A stretch of 64,000 nt of DNA from Bipolaris cookei (Eukaryota > Ascomycota > Dothideomycetes > Pleosporales > Pleosporaceae). This document shows positions 1 through 9,791 of the stretch, piece after piece; within the stretch, counting starts at the first letter, position 1, and every line of letters starts with the position of its first letter. Position numbers and translations under genes: made by a program. The notes beneath the pieces are model-generated. The model worked only from the letters and a program-made list of their open reading frames with translations. It did no database searches and was not told where the DNA came from. The stretch covers positions 248,001-312,000 of the forward strand of contig NRSV01000028.1 in the NCBI GenBank assembly GCA_002286855.1, read 5' to 3'.

Positions 1-260
1 AGACGGTGCTACATATACCTGAACATCTAAATTTCAGGTGAGATTGATGTGCACAATTACTAACTAAAGACACGAACATGCCTATTTACATCCCAGCATT
101 CCCTACGGCATGCAAATACGAGGCCATACCCACCCCAAGGTTCGCCCCGCATAATGACCCGCATCCTATTCGGCCCGTACTACACCTGCCTCAAAGCCTA
201 AAATATAAAAAAAGACCATCCTGCACAAGCGCCCTCACCCCACCCACCCAAACATCCACC

Positions 261-1229
261 ATGCTCCTCCCCTACCTCCGCAAAGCCCTCCCACCCCTCC
301 TCCTTCTCTTTCACCCAACAACCCAACAACAACCCCCCATACCCCAACCCACCTACCCCTCATGCCACCCTAACACCACCTCCCTCCTCCCCCCTCAAAC
401 CTGGGATTCCCACATGCACATCCTCGACCCCATCCGCTTCCCCTACGACCCCTCTGCCTCCTACAACACCAGCGTACACTCCCTCTGGTCTGCCCTAACC
501 TTCGAAACCCGCATCGGAATCTCCAACATCGTCATTGTTCAACCTTCTCTCTACGCCAACAACAACACCTTCCTCCTCACCCAGCTGCGTGCCATCGGCC
601 CAGAGAATGCGCGTGGAGTCGTGCAGTTTGCACCGGATATCGCGCGGAGTGTGCTTTATGAGTGGCATGGACTCGGTGTGCGGGGTGTACGGCTGAACTT
701 GCTGGATAGCGCGAAAACGATGGATGATAGCGTGCTTGCGCAGCTGGTACAGCAGTATGCGAATGTAGTGAGGCCGTTGGGGTGGGTGTTGCAGATTTAT
801 ATTTCCATGGAGAGGATTGGGGATATTGAGGAGACGTTGCGCGGATTAAATGTTACCTTGTGTTTTGATCATTTTGGACATCCTGAGTTGCCGGCGTTGG
901 AGCAGGGAGAGGAGAAGGGATTTGATGTTTATTCAGTGGCGGGGTTTGGAGCTTTGATAAGGTTGATTGGGGAGGGGAGAACGTGGGTTAAGTTTTCTGG
1001 TGCTTATCGGGTTGATGGGAAGATGGTGGCGTTGAATAGTGTGGCGAGGGAGATACTTAAGGTTAGGACGGATAGGATGGTGTTTGCGACGGATTGGCCG
1101 CATACGAGGTTTGAGGATTATGATGTTCGGCCGTTTGTGAAGAGGTGTCTTGAATGGGCACAGGAGTTCAATTGTGTAGAGCAGATGTTTAGTGGGAATG
1201 CGAGGACGCTGTGGGATGTCAAGAGTTGA
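261..1229 (+). CDS. Secreted amidohydrolase-2 family metal hydrolase
   Basis: Single-exon gene of 322 aa. The open frame extends upstream to 78, but the ATG at 261 opens a signal-like N-terminus (Leu-rich stretch LLLLF near residue 17), so 261 is the better start. Metal-hydrolase landmarks of the TIM-barrel amidohydrolase family are present: DSHMHILDP near residue 49 (the HxH metal pair), FDHFGHPE near 203, KFSGAYR near 248 and FATDWPHT near 281, where the Asp is the usual late metal ligand. Members of this group include 2-pyrone-4,6-dicarboxylate lactonase-like enzymes; the substrate cannot be read from the sequence. Codon usage changes from almost all C-ending in the first ~115 codons to G/T-ending after about position 600. 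The family call is firm, the secretion call less so. Confidence 0.8.
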   Translation: MLLPYLRKALPPLLLLFHPTTQQQPPIPQPTYPSCHPNTTSLLPPQTWDSHMHILDPIRFPYDPSASYNTSVHSLWSALTFETRIGISNIVIVQPSLYANNNTFLLTQLRAIGPENARGVVQFAPDIARSVLYEWHGLGVRGVRLNLLDSAKTMDDSVLAQLVQQYANVVRPLGWVLQIYISMERIGDIEETLRGLNVTLCFDHFGHPELPALEQGEEKGFDVYSVAGFGALIRLIGEGRTWVKFSGAYRVDGKMVALNSVAREILKVRTDRMVFATDWPHTRFEDYDVRPFVKRCLEWAQEFNCVEQMFSGNARTLWDVKS

Positions 1230-1499
1230 TTGTATAAGAGATTGCTCTCTAGGCTGAGTACGATTGGGCGTCACCTTGAGTTCTTGAGATGTCACAGCCA
1301 AGTGGCTGTAAGCATTATTCTACCAGCAGACACCTGAAAACTCTTGAACTAGGCTCATCAAAGGTAACAGGCATCCATCGGACTATATGCTAACAACACC
1401 CAAACGCCGTCGCCATGCATATCTGCACATCGTGCTAGGTATCCACATTAATACCTAATGAGCAACGCCAATTCCAAACTTCAATAGAACTCCGTGTTC

Positions 1500-4400
1500 C
1501 TACTTCCCCCCAAAGATCCTCTTGATATCTGCAAACTTGACTGGTTTGACAAGATACATGTCCACGCCTGCCTCTTGAGCATCCATCTGATCCTGCGCAC
1601 TCGCTAGTCCCGTGAGCGCTACAATATGGCTTTTAGGCAGTCCCATCTTGGCCTCGTATTGCCGAATCTGTCTCGTACTCGTCAGACCATCCATTACCGG
1701 CATGCTCAGGTCCATGAGCACAAACTCAAAGGGTCTACTTGGTGAGGTCGTAGATCTAGATTCAGATTTGAATGTTTCAAGAGCTTCGAGACCATTGGTA
1801 GCTTCGACATAACGCAGATTCTGACGCTTAGCGAACACGACCAGGAGTTTGAGATTGATAGCATTGTCGTCTACAAGAAGAACGCGTGGATTAAAGTACT
1901 CGCCATTTTCACTGTGGCTGGGACTTAAAGGAGTGATGGTTGAGGGGAAAGGCCTTGGCGGAGGTGGTGAGGGAAATCCGATAGAATCATCATCTTGCTT
2001 CGTGGACAAGGACTCGGGAGGCCTGTCGCTATTACTTCGCTGGGGTAGGTTTCGCTCTAGGACAAGAGACTGAAACTCTGGCTGCACGACGGAGGAGCTC
2101 ATTGAACGGCTGATGGCTCGCTCAGTACTGAGTTGTGAGGCGCGACTTTGGCATGATAAGATGGTTCGAGCAAGTTTCCGTGGACCACAACTATTAAAGA
2201 TTTAGTACAATCAATGGCACCAAGGAAGTCATATTACTTACGGCTGGGTAACAATTTCAGCTATCCATCCTAGCGTATCGATTTGTCTTGCGAGCTGAGT
2301 CTCGACTGCTGCCTTCTCGGAAGTATCTGTGCAAACGCAGACCACACCGAGTGGAGACTTCTTAGACCGACTAGCTGTCGCCTTGTGTATCAGTTGGAAG
2401 AGTGATGGAGAGTCGGTAAGCAGGAAGTCAATATCGGCCAGCGAGGTATTGCTATCGGAGTTTTTCGACTCAACAATGTTCATTTCAAAATTCTTACAAG
2501 CATTCTCCATTGACTGTTTTGTCCTCAGGCCACGTTGGACACCGTCAGTTTCAGTCATGTCGCAAACGATACTGGCTGATAAGCCCTTCAACTCTGCTGG
2601 AGCGCGCAGAAGCGCATGATCCTGGTGTGCATTCTCTTTGGAACCGATTGGCAAGCGTATGTTAATCTTGATGATGGTACCGGCATTTTGAGTGCTTTTG
2701 ACTTCAATATCTCCCTTGAGAGATTCAACAATTTGCTTTACGATTGAAAGACCCAACCCGGTGCCAGAACTGAAGGGATCCTCTTGACTAAACGGCGAGA
2801 ACAGCTTCGTCCGTTGGTACTCTTGCGACATTCCTCTTCCAGAATCTTCAACGCTGAGACTCAGGTTCATGAAATTGGCAGTCGAATTGTTCTGTAGCAT
2901 CTTGATGGCAATGAAACCAGAATCAGTGTACTTCAAAGCGTTGCCCACCAGGTTCATCACGATTCGACGGAGGGCACCGGGCTGAGAGCGCACAACCCAG
3001 CTGACGTAAGGGGCCACGATTAGCGATACAGCAACAGAGCCATGTGTATCTCTGCCTTCTATATCGGTATTGGTATTTGGATTTTGTGAAGAGCATTTCG
3101 CAACTGCGCTTTCGGCTTGGTCGTAGATGGCAGATCCACGAATGTGGTGTGTTTTTCTGAACGTATGACCTGCGCAAACTGTGTCGCAAACTTCTTCGAC
3201 TAATTGAGCCAGGTCAACGTCAGAGGTAACACCAAGAATGGAATTGTCGGCTGGGAGTCTCTTGTTCCGGCCCTGACTTCGATGTCTTTGGACAGCGTTC
3301 CCTTTCTGTAGTTTGTTGATCTTCGCGTAATCAAGCACATGGTCAATGGTATCCAGTAACGTCTTTCCGCATGTTTCAATAGAAGAGACGAGAGATTCTT
3401 GGTATGTCGATGCCACTGTCTCACGCAGAAACTCAACCGAGCCGAGGATACCATGAAGCGGCGATCGTAGCTCGTGCGAGATGGATGCAATGAAGGTTGT
3501 CTTGGCACGATCGGCCTTTTGCGCATTGAGGCGCGCTACCTCACTGGTGACTGAATTTCCAAAGGCCTGTAGGTACGGCAACTCGTTATCTGGGCTCATC
3601 AGCCTTCCAGCTTGAGCTGTCCAGATAAAGCCACCTGCAATCCATCTTTCCGTACTGGGATCCCATAAAGGCAAGAATATCAAACTGCGAACCTTCGGCA
3701 AGACCTTCAAAAATTCTGTGGGAACGAATCGTTCTCGCTTCTTTCGCGGCTTCTTTGTGCCTGCTGTAGATGCGTTTACAGTCCGGTCCGATTGCTCAGT
3801 TTCGGAGCGCTCGGATCGCTCATCGGATGAATTGACGCCGATGCCGTCTTCATTGAAATTGAAAAACTTTCCATAGGGGTAACGGTGTATGTAACGCTCC
3901 ATAGCAGCCTCGGTGAAGCTAAACTCAGAGTGCACCAAACTCGCGTTACCTTCCCGCAAAGAAAGCCCGGCTACAGGGCAAGGTTTGCTATCGACGATGT
4001 TTGGATCTACCGAACCATGTGTATTGACAAGGTTCTGTTTTTTTATTCTTCGCGACGTGGTCGAGTCGCCGGTATCGGTGTTGTGTGTAGCACTCTCGTC
4101 GCTGCTCCCAGCGTTTCGGTTGTAGTCATAGAGGTGAGTCCTTATGCCGGCTGCAGACGTATCGAAGAAGACGACACCATCAGCATCCGTGCTTTGCCGT
4201 ATAATGCGAGCTGCGCGGTGAAAGATGCGGGATGCGTCCGACTCGGAATCGCGCTTGCGCTGCGCTTGCCTGCTGGTTGTGGCATGTGTGGATGTCGAAG
4301 TGCTTTCAGACTCTTCCTCGTCTAGCGTCACCAAGCGCGCGTTTTCAGTCTGCCTCTCCATAGTGCTGGATCGACTGCTGTCCTCGCGTATGTCCTGGGC

Positions 4401-5166
4401 AGATGAGCGCTCGATAAACTGGGTCAAGCCTCGTACCATGCGCTCCCCCTTATTCCGGTCCATGCTGTCTTTGGCCAACTCGAGGTGCTCCATGACGGCA
4501 GCTGCGACATCTTGCATAAAGCGCACCTCAGCAGCAGTAATGCCTGCACGAGGCCTTTCGTCAGATACAGCATATACACCAATGCGATTTCCAGCCTTGG
4601 TAACAATGGGAACACCTGCGTAAAACCTCACACCAGGCTCGGACGTGACATAATCTCTCTCAGCGAAACGAGGGTCCAATCTGCAGTCAGGAATGACCAT
4701 ACATTCTGCCTCGAACGTATCGCCATTATCTTCCTTTGCGATATATGTCGAGGTGAAGGTGTGGTAACAGACAGCGTCTACCTTGTTCAGTATGGCGTTG
4801 CCTAGCCATACCTCGTCCTCAGGCTCTTCGGCGACAGGTTTGAATAGCGAAAGTGTGCGAGTGGCTTCAGCGAGGATGTACTGTCGGCTCGAGTCGATCA
4901 GGGAGACCATAGCCCGGCGCGTGTCAAGACGGAGCGTAGCCAGCTGTGCAAAGGCAGTCAAAGAGCGATCGCGCGACGACTGCGGCTGAAAGCCAGAGTA
5001 AGTCAGAGGTTTACCAGAGCCGTCGGCATCTAGCAAGCTCTGGCCGTCGAGCCATGGACGGTAATATCTGGAAAATGGGGTCAACGGCAGCTAGACTAGA
5101 GTACACATGCATAGCGACTAACCTATGGAGATCACGCTCTCGGATTGCTTCATAAGAATAGCCCAT
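1500..5166 (-). CDS. Hybrid sensor histidine kinase with GAF and response-regulator domains
   Basis: Three exons: 5166-5123, 5067-2242 and 2190-1500 (introns of 55 and 51 bp, GT-AG), giving 1186 aa. The first exon (MGYSYEAIRERDLHR) joins directly to YYRPWLDGQ. A GAF-like sensor domain spans roughly residues 70-215. The HisKA H-box is ISHELRSPLHG with the phospho-accepting His at about 546. The HATPase has an N-box (NLVGNALKYTDSG), G1 (EDSGRGM) and G2 (GTGLGLSIV). The second intron joins the kinase to the receiver through GPRKLARTIL. The receiver has VDDNAINLKLL, the phospho-acceptor in LMDLSMPVMDG (Asp about 1117) and the conserved Lys in YLVKPVKF. It acts in the cytoplasmic phosphorelay towards Ypd1 and Skn7/Ssk1-type regulators. 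There are no membrane segments, so it is likely a soluble sensor. It is divergent from the DUF2011-type gene. Confidence 0.92.
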
Positions 5167-5601
5167 GGTACTTTGTGTTAGCGGGGGGATATCTCAACAT
5201 GGCATTCCACACGCGCAATAATTCACGTATCCCAAGGCAAAGGCACAGTGGCGGGGGACATGCGACGAGTTGTGGCAACCAACGCTATCGACGATTAGCT
5301 GGAGATTGATGCCGCAGGCGGCCGTTTTGAGTGGGTGATTAACTCAATGCGTACTAGAGGCCCCGACCCTGGCCAGTGGAGGTTCCAAGATTCCACGGCC
5401 ATTTTGCCATGGGTGCAGAGAATCCGATGAAAAGACGTCTGCGGTTATCGAAGCATGACGTGCCATCGGAAAGTGCGCTTAGTGGCTTAACCACCCGCAA
5501 ATCCGAGCAGACGCCGATCTCCCGCAATGCCGCCGATTTGCAGTGAACAGAACTTGCACACCGAAACACACCACGCGACAGGGACGGCGACGCAGGAGAC
5601 A
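5167..5601. promoter_or_regulatory. Divergent intergenic region between histidine kinase and DUF2011-type gene
   Basis: 435 bp separating two start codons that point away from each other, so it must hold both promoters. No gene or recognisable binding site is evident. An open frame across 5354-5650 on the minus strand has no family features and overlaps the first exon of the neighbour. Confidence 0.5.
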
Positions 5602-6459
5602 ATGTTCGCACTACCGGATGCGAAGCGGTAAATCTTGACCAGGCAGACACGCAACACCGACTACATCATACTGACCTTGCCAAGGGTGCGCCGCGACGAG
5701 CTCCAGTCGCCTACATCGTCACCACGCTCTTCGCCTGATCCAGACCTTGAAGAGCTTTTGCGGTCCAAGATTCACAGGCAATTTACATACACAACGACTG
5801 AAGACGTTACCGAAGATGCTGCGCATAGCGACGAGGATGAGGCGGAGCTGCGACTCTTTGCTGCACCTTCGAACGCGCCCGCACAAACACACAAGATCCG
5901 TTTGTCATCGCCCACTGCCGACAGTGGAGAGCCTGGCCTTATCTTGAAAAAGCCCCGCAGCTACTATTTTGCCGATGAGCCCACAAGCGATGAGGAAGCT
6001 GCCTTACAGGGGGCAGCCATCGATGGAAAGAGCGTTTTGGAGCTGTCACAGCTACCTTGGCCGGGTTGCGCTTTACCGTGGAAAGTGCGCAAAATCTTGC
6101 CAGCAGGGATGAGAAAAGAAGTCCTAGTCGGCCATCCTCTAATGCTCGCCACGGTAGAGGAAAAGATACACAAGCGGACAAGAAAGAGTAAGAAGACGCG
6201 AATTGCAATCAGGAAGAAGCTGCAGGCAATCAAGGAGAAGCAGAGTGAGCAGGCACGGCTTGCGCAGGAGAAGATGGAGGCAGAGCGCGAAAAGAAGACA
6301 CGTAGGAACAGAGAAAAGAAGCTGAAGAAGAAGGCAAAAGAACAGGCCAAGAAAGCGGAAGACGGAGGGAATGAAGGAACCAAAGAGGTTGTGGGAGATG
6401 TAGAAGGAGCATCTGTGACTAACCTTACTGCCGCTCCCACTGACGATGCCATGACCTAA
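5602..6459 (+). CDS. DUF2011-type fungal nuclear protein
   Basis: Two exons, 5602-5627 and 5685-6459, give 266 aa. The first exon encodes MFALPDAKR and the 57-bp intron (gtaaat...ccaag) joins it to VRRDELQSP, restoring the N-terminus MFALPDAKRVRRDEL that I associate with this fungal family. A central segment with ADEPTSDEEAA and LPWPGCALPWKVRKILP is followed by a long Lys/Arg/Glu-rich helix from about residue 175 to 240, probably a coiled coil with nuclear-localisation character. The biochemical role of the family is not known to me. The family name comes from recall of the conserved N-terminus and middle block, so it is moderately certain; that the gene is real and spliced this way is more certain. 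Confidence 0.75.
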
Positions 6460-6905
6460 ACTCAACTATGTGACATTCTTAGGTTACAACAATCACGTGG
6501 ATGCTGACTGGGCTAAGCATGCGCCTTGGAGAGCGTCCTCTATGATACATGGCTCTCGATCATGATGTTGCCTTCATCTGCTTCCCCTTGAAGCGCGCCG
6601 CGTACAAACGATACCCAATAACAATATCTTTCCCAGTCTGCTTGATAGAGGAAAACCTCTGTAAATATCCGAGAGTACAGAGGTGGATACAACTCCAGCA
6701 CAGAGCCCCGCTCCTCCCAACACCGTGTCCACACTGCTCCTTCCCGATTGAAGACCGTGCATATTGGTCCACATGGACGTACAGAGAATACAACTTTCTC
6801 GCGAGATATGTATCCTGCGCTCCTTCCTTCTTGTATATAACAGGAGGCAGGTTGGCAAAGTAAAAACACTAGAATACCAAACTACGTATTCAAACATTCC
6901 ACTTG
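6460..6905. other. Intergenic, no gene seen
   Basis: Several overlapping open frames on both strands between 6540 and 6909 carry no family motifs and contradict one another; I see no supported gene here. It lies between the ends of two convergent units. Confidence 0.5.
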
Positions 6906-7834
6906 TCATACCTCTTTCTCAATCCTATCCATCACCCTCACCGCTTCCACCGCAATTTCCCCAACTTCATCCGTAACCCCATCCATCCTCGCAACTAGCT
7001 CAAACCTCCCCTTCCACAATCTCCACCTCTCCTTACTAAACTCGAGACTCCCCATCCACAGCGGGCCTCCCTTTCCCGGATTCCCCTGAGATGGCCTAGT
7101 AGAGGTGAGATCTTCTTCTCTCATACAATTCTTTACCCAGGACAAAAATCCACATAGCGGCAGATGGCACAGTAGCATTGTACTTGTCTGCTGCTGTAAC
7201 ATCGCAATGGCCATGCCGAAAAGCTGCTGTAGCATTTTCATGCTGTGGTTCGAGCGTAGCTTGCATTTCCCATATACAATATATCTAGAAATGTGCCACT
7301 TCTTCGCGGGTAAGGAGTGCGCAGAAATAGAGCATGTTGGTGTAGGCATGGACTCTGAGGGTGAGATAGCCGGTGCCGCTGCCGGGACAGTTGTTCATTG
7401 ATTCGCGGGCTGCCTGGCCGAATTCTGTGAGGGCGTGGAAGAGGTTTTGCGGGAGGGTGTTTGGGGAGGAAAAGAAGAAGAAGAAGAAGAAGCTTTTATT
7501 GCTTTCATGAGAGTGACGAGCTTGGAGAGGCTGGGTGTGTCGACGAAGGGGAGGCGTTTGGTGGAGTGAATGATTGAGTACCAAAGGCCTCTCATGTTTA
7601 GGTTTTTTCGTTGTTTACGAGCGCGCTACTGACGGTGGCAAATAGGTTGGGTGTAATGTCCTCGGCTCAAGAGTTGTTGTTTATGTAGGCTTGGATGATG
7701 AGGTAGAACTTGCTGTCTGCGTCTGGTCTGAAGCAGCCTCGCTTTTCCATTGCGATATCAATCTGAACAGCCTCATCGCTAGCTTTAGCAATGGCTGCGG
7801 TGATCTCACGGTCCTTGTCTGCTCGGGCGGGCAT
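6906..7834 (-). pseudogene. DUF3632-like gene, broken
   Basis: Read on the minus strand from an ATG at 7834, the translation starts MPARADKDREITAAIAKAS and runs into an in-frame TGA after INNNS. It continues as AEDITPNLF, then shifts frame to MRGLWYSIIHSTKRLPF, and shifts again at a (TTC)n tract (about 7470-7492) to LFHALTEFGQAARESMN. It meets a TAG after EEVAHF, reads IYCIWEMQATLEP, and shifts near 7120 into the well-conserved end PLWMGSLEFSKERWRLWKGRF. The terminal FSKERW-x-LW-x-x-RF pattern and the whole length (~930 bp) fit fungal DUF3632 proteins of about 300 aa. At least two stops and three frame changes make it a pseudogene. The family assignment rests on recall. Confidence 0.6.
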
Positions 7835-8439
7835 GGTGGTTGTGCGTTACGACTTTCTGAGGATTTGAGTATGACGTTTCGAATGGCATGACAGAAACAG
7901 TGTATACTAGAGAACGCCCTTCAGCCCTTCAGACAGCTGCTAGCGTAGAAAGAGCGTATGTCTTTTTTATACATGCTAATCATTTTTAAACAATTTCTCA
8001 CTTGATCGAAGTTGTAGTCGTCAAAAAGGTCGTTTCGTAATGTTTCAACATTTGTAAACATGATTGGTGATCTGCCGTGCATGACGGCCCAGGCACATGC
8101 AAGGCATCAAGGGAGTCTGTTGGAAAATTGGTCGCATAATAGAGAGCTTTTCGGCATTTACCAAAATTCGTAACATGCTAGCGTAGAAATCGGGTTTCAC
8201 ATAGAAGGGGTCTCCGGCTCGTATGTGGCAGAACGTGATGCAATAATGGCGGTGGTGCCCATTGCCTTGAGCGTGCTCGCTCGCTTCTGCGACCCAAACG
8301 CCGAGTCAGTTGGAAACAGGGACCCAACGTGACCCTTGACACCACCACCTACTCACCTACACCAACTGGCCCGCATAAAGGTGCCCAAGAGCAGTGCCGA
8401 ACGCGCAAACCTTTGATCGGCATAGCTCGTCAGCCCACC
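7835..8439. promoter_or_regulatory. Divergent intergenic region before Mso1-like gene
   Basis: 605 bp with no supported gene. It contains an AT-rich patch around 7960-8010. It presumably contains the promoter and 5' leader of the Mso1-like gene; the frame upstream of its ATG stays open to 8329 but shows no conserved sequence. Confidence 0.4.
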
Positions 8440-9315
8440 ATGTCGTCTTACCTCAATAATCTCCTCACCAACACGACATCGCGCTACAACAACCTACGAC
8501 GACAGATCCTATCCGACGAGGCAGATGGCGATACAGAGGACGACTCGCACCTCTCGCGAGTACTTCGCGCATATTATACGGAAAAGGGCAGGCCCTTCCC
8601 CCAATGGCTTCCACCAGACCCAAAGGGCCCTCAGCCCACGACCCCGACGCAGTTCGCATCTTCTTCATCGCTGCGACAACAGGGACAAGTACCGCCAATG
8701 GGCAGAGGAGGTGGAGGACTCAGCGATCTGTGGGATACTCCTGCGCCACAACAGCAGGCACAAGAACCACTGTCTCTCCGCCGAGGTGCAGGGGGACGTG
8801 GCGGAGGAGGGCGCCCGATACAAGGCCGACCCATGGGCAACTCCATGACGCCAGAGCCTCAAGTACAGGGACGACCATTGCCAAGTCAAAGGGCTGGTAG
8901 CTACCAGAGCTCGGTAGGAGGGCGCTCTCAGGCCGAATCTTCATCACCACCACCAAGCGCAGGAGGGGGCACATCCGCGCAAGAAAGGCTCAAGGCCAGG
9001 CTATGGGGGAGGTCACAGAGCCCAGCCCAGCGCGGACCAGCTTCAGATTCTGGCAGCGCCAATCCGTCTAGCCCGCGCAGCCCATACGACCAAGGAGGGC
9101 GACCACCATACCCCGAAGAGCGAAGTAACAGCTATGGAAGTAATGGCAGCGCTGGTGGAAGGCAGCAGGGCTATTCTGGCATGTCGGCAAACTCGCCTTG
9201 GACTGGCAATGCAGATCCGTATGCGCCACAGAGTGGAGGATACGGGGGAAATGCACCGCCACGCGGTCCACAGGGCGGACGTATGGGCCTGCCGAGTGGA
9301 CCACGCATGCGCTGA
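8440..9315 (+). CDS. Mso1-like protein, Sec1-binding N-terminus
   Basis: Single-exon gene of 291 aa. The ATG at 8440 starts MSSYLNNLLTNTTSRYNNL, and the first ~70 residues (through ILSDEADGDTEDDSH, LSRVLRAYYTEKGRPFPQWLP) match the N-terminal module that in yeast Mso1 binds the Sec1 SM protein at sites of exocytosis. The rest is low-complexity and rich in Gly, Ser, Pro and Gln, probably disordered. It is likely to act in vesicle docking and fusion at the plasma membrane. An upstream in-frame ATG at 8329 would add 37 unconserved residues and was not used. It lies directly upstream of a Rab GAP, also a membrane-traffic gene, but there is no evidence that they are co-regulated. Confidence 0.82.
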   Translation: MSSYLNNLLTNTTSRYNNLRRQILSDEADGDTEDDSHLSRVLRAYYTEKGRPFPQWLPPDPKGPQPTTPTQFASSSSLRQQGQVPPMGRGGGGLSDLWDTPAPQQQAQEPLSLRRGAGGRGGGGRPIQGRPMGNSMTPEPQVQGRPLPSQRAGSYQSSVGGRSQAESSSPPPSAGGGTSAQERLKARLWGRSQSPAQRGPASDSGSANPSSPRSPYDQGGRPPYPEERSNSYGSNGSAGGRQQGYSGMSANSPWTGNADPYAPQSGGYGGNAPPRGPQGGRMGLPSGPRMR

Positions 9316-9791
9316 AGGCCTTTTGAGTTCTTGGTGGTTTGAGCATGGCGTAACGGAGTGGTTGTTGGTACTCACTGGGAAGGCAAGCATGGGTCTATAG
9401 ACATTTGGCAGCATAGTTCAGGTTTACTGTACAGGCAGGCCCTTAATATTGATATATTCAACTCAGAGTCATACCAAAGCACCAATATCAGTTTTCTATT
9501 GTTTGCGCGCGCCGTGTTGTTGTCCAGGTCGTGCTACCACTACTACTACCTGATTTGATGAGGGGCGATGGTAGCGGCGACGCGTTCCCCGCGCACAGCC
9601 ACACTCGTCATCCGGCGAGCTGAGCCTAGCCTGCACGCATCACCTGCGACTATACGCCGCCGTTCAAGCATGTGCACTAGTTTGCCTAATACCTAGATTA
9701 TCTTCTACATTCTCGCCAGCATCTTGGACCTGCACACAAATCTCTCTCCATCTAGTGCCACTGTATAACCTTGGCGGTCTTGTAGCCCCGC
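9316..9791. other. Intergenic, no gene seen
   Basis: 476 bp between two genes on the same strand. It should hold the 3' end of the Mso1-like gene and the promoter of the Rab GAP. No motif stands out. Confidence 0.4.

Noticed and set aside
78..260. N-terminal extension of the amidohydrolase from the ATG at 78
   Set aside because: It would bury the signal-like peptide at residue 62 and its own residues look random.
6540..6909. Cluster of overlapping 77-111 aa open frames
   Set aside because: Several frames on both strands are open at once, with no conserved sequence in any; chance.
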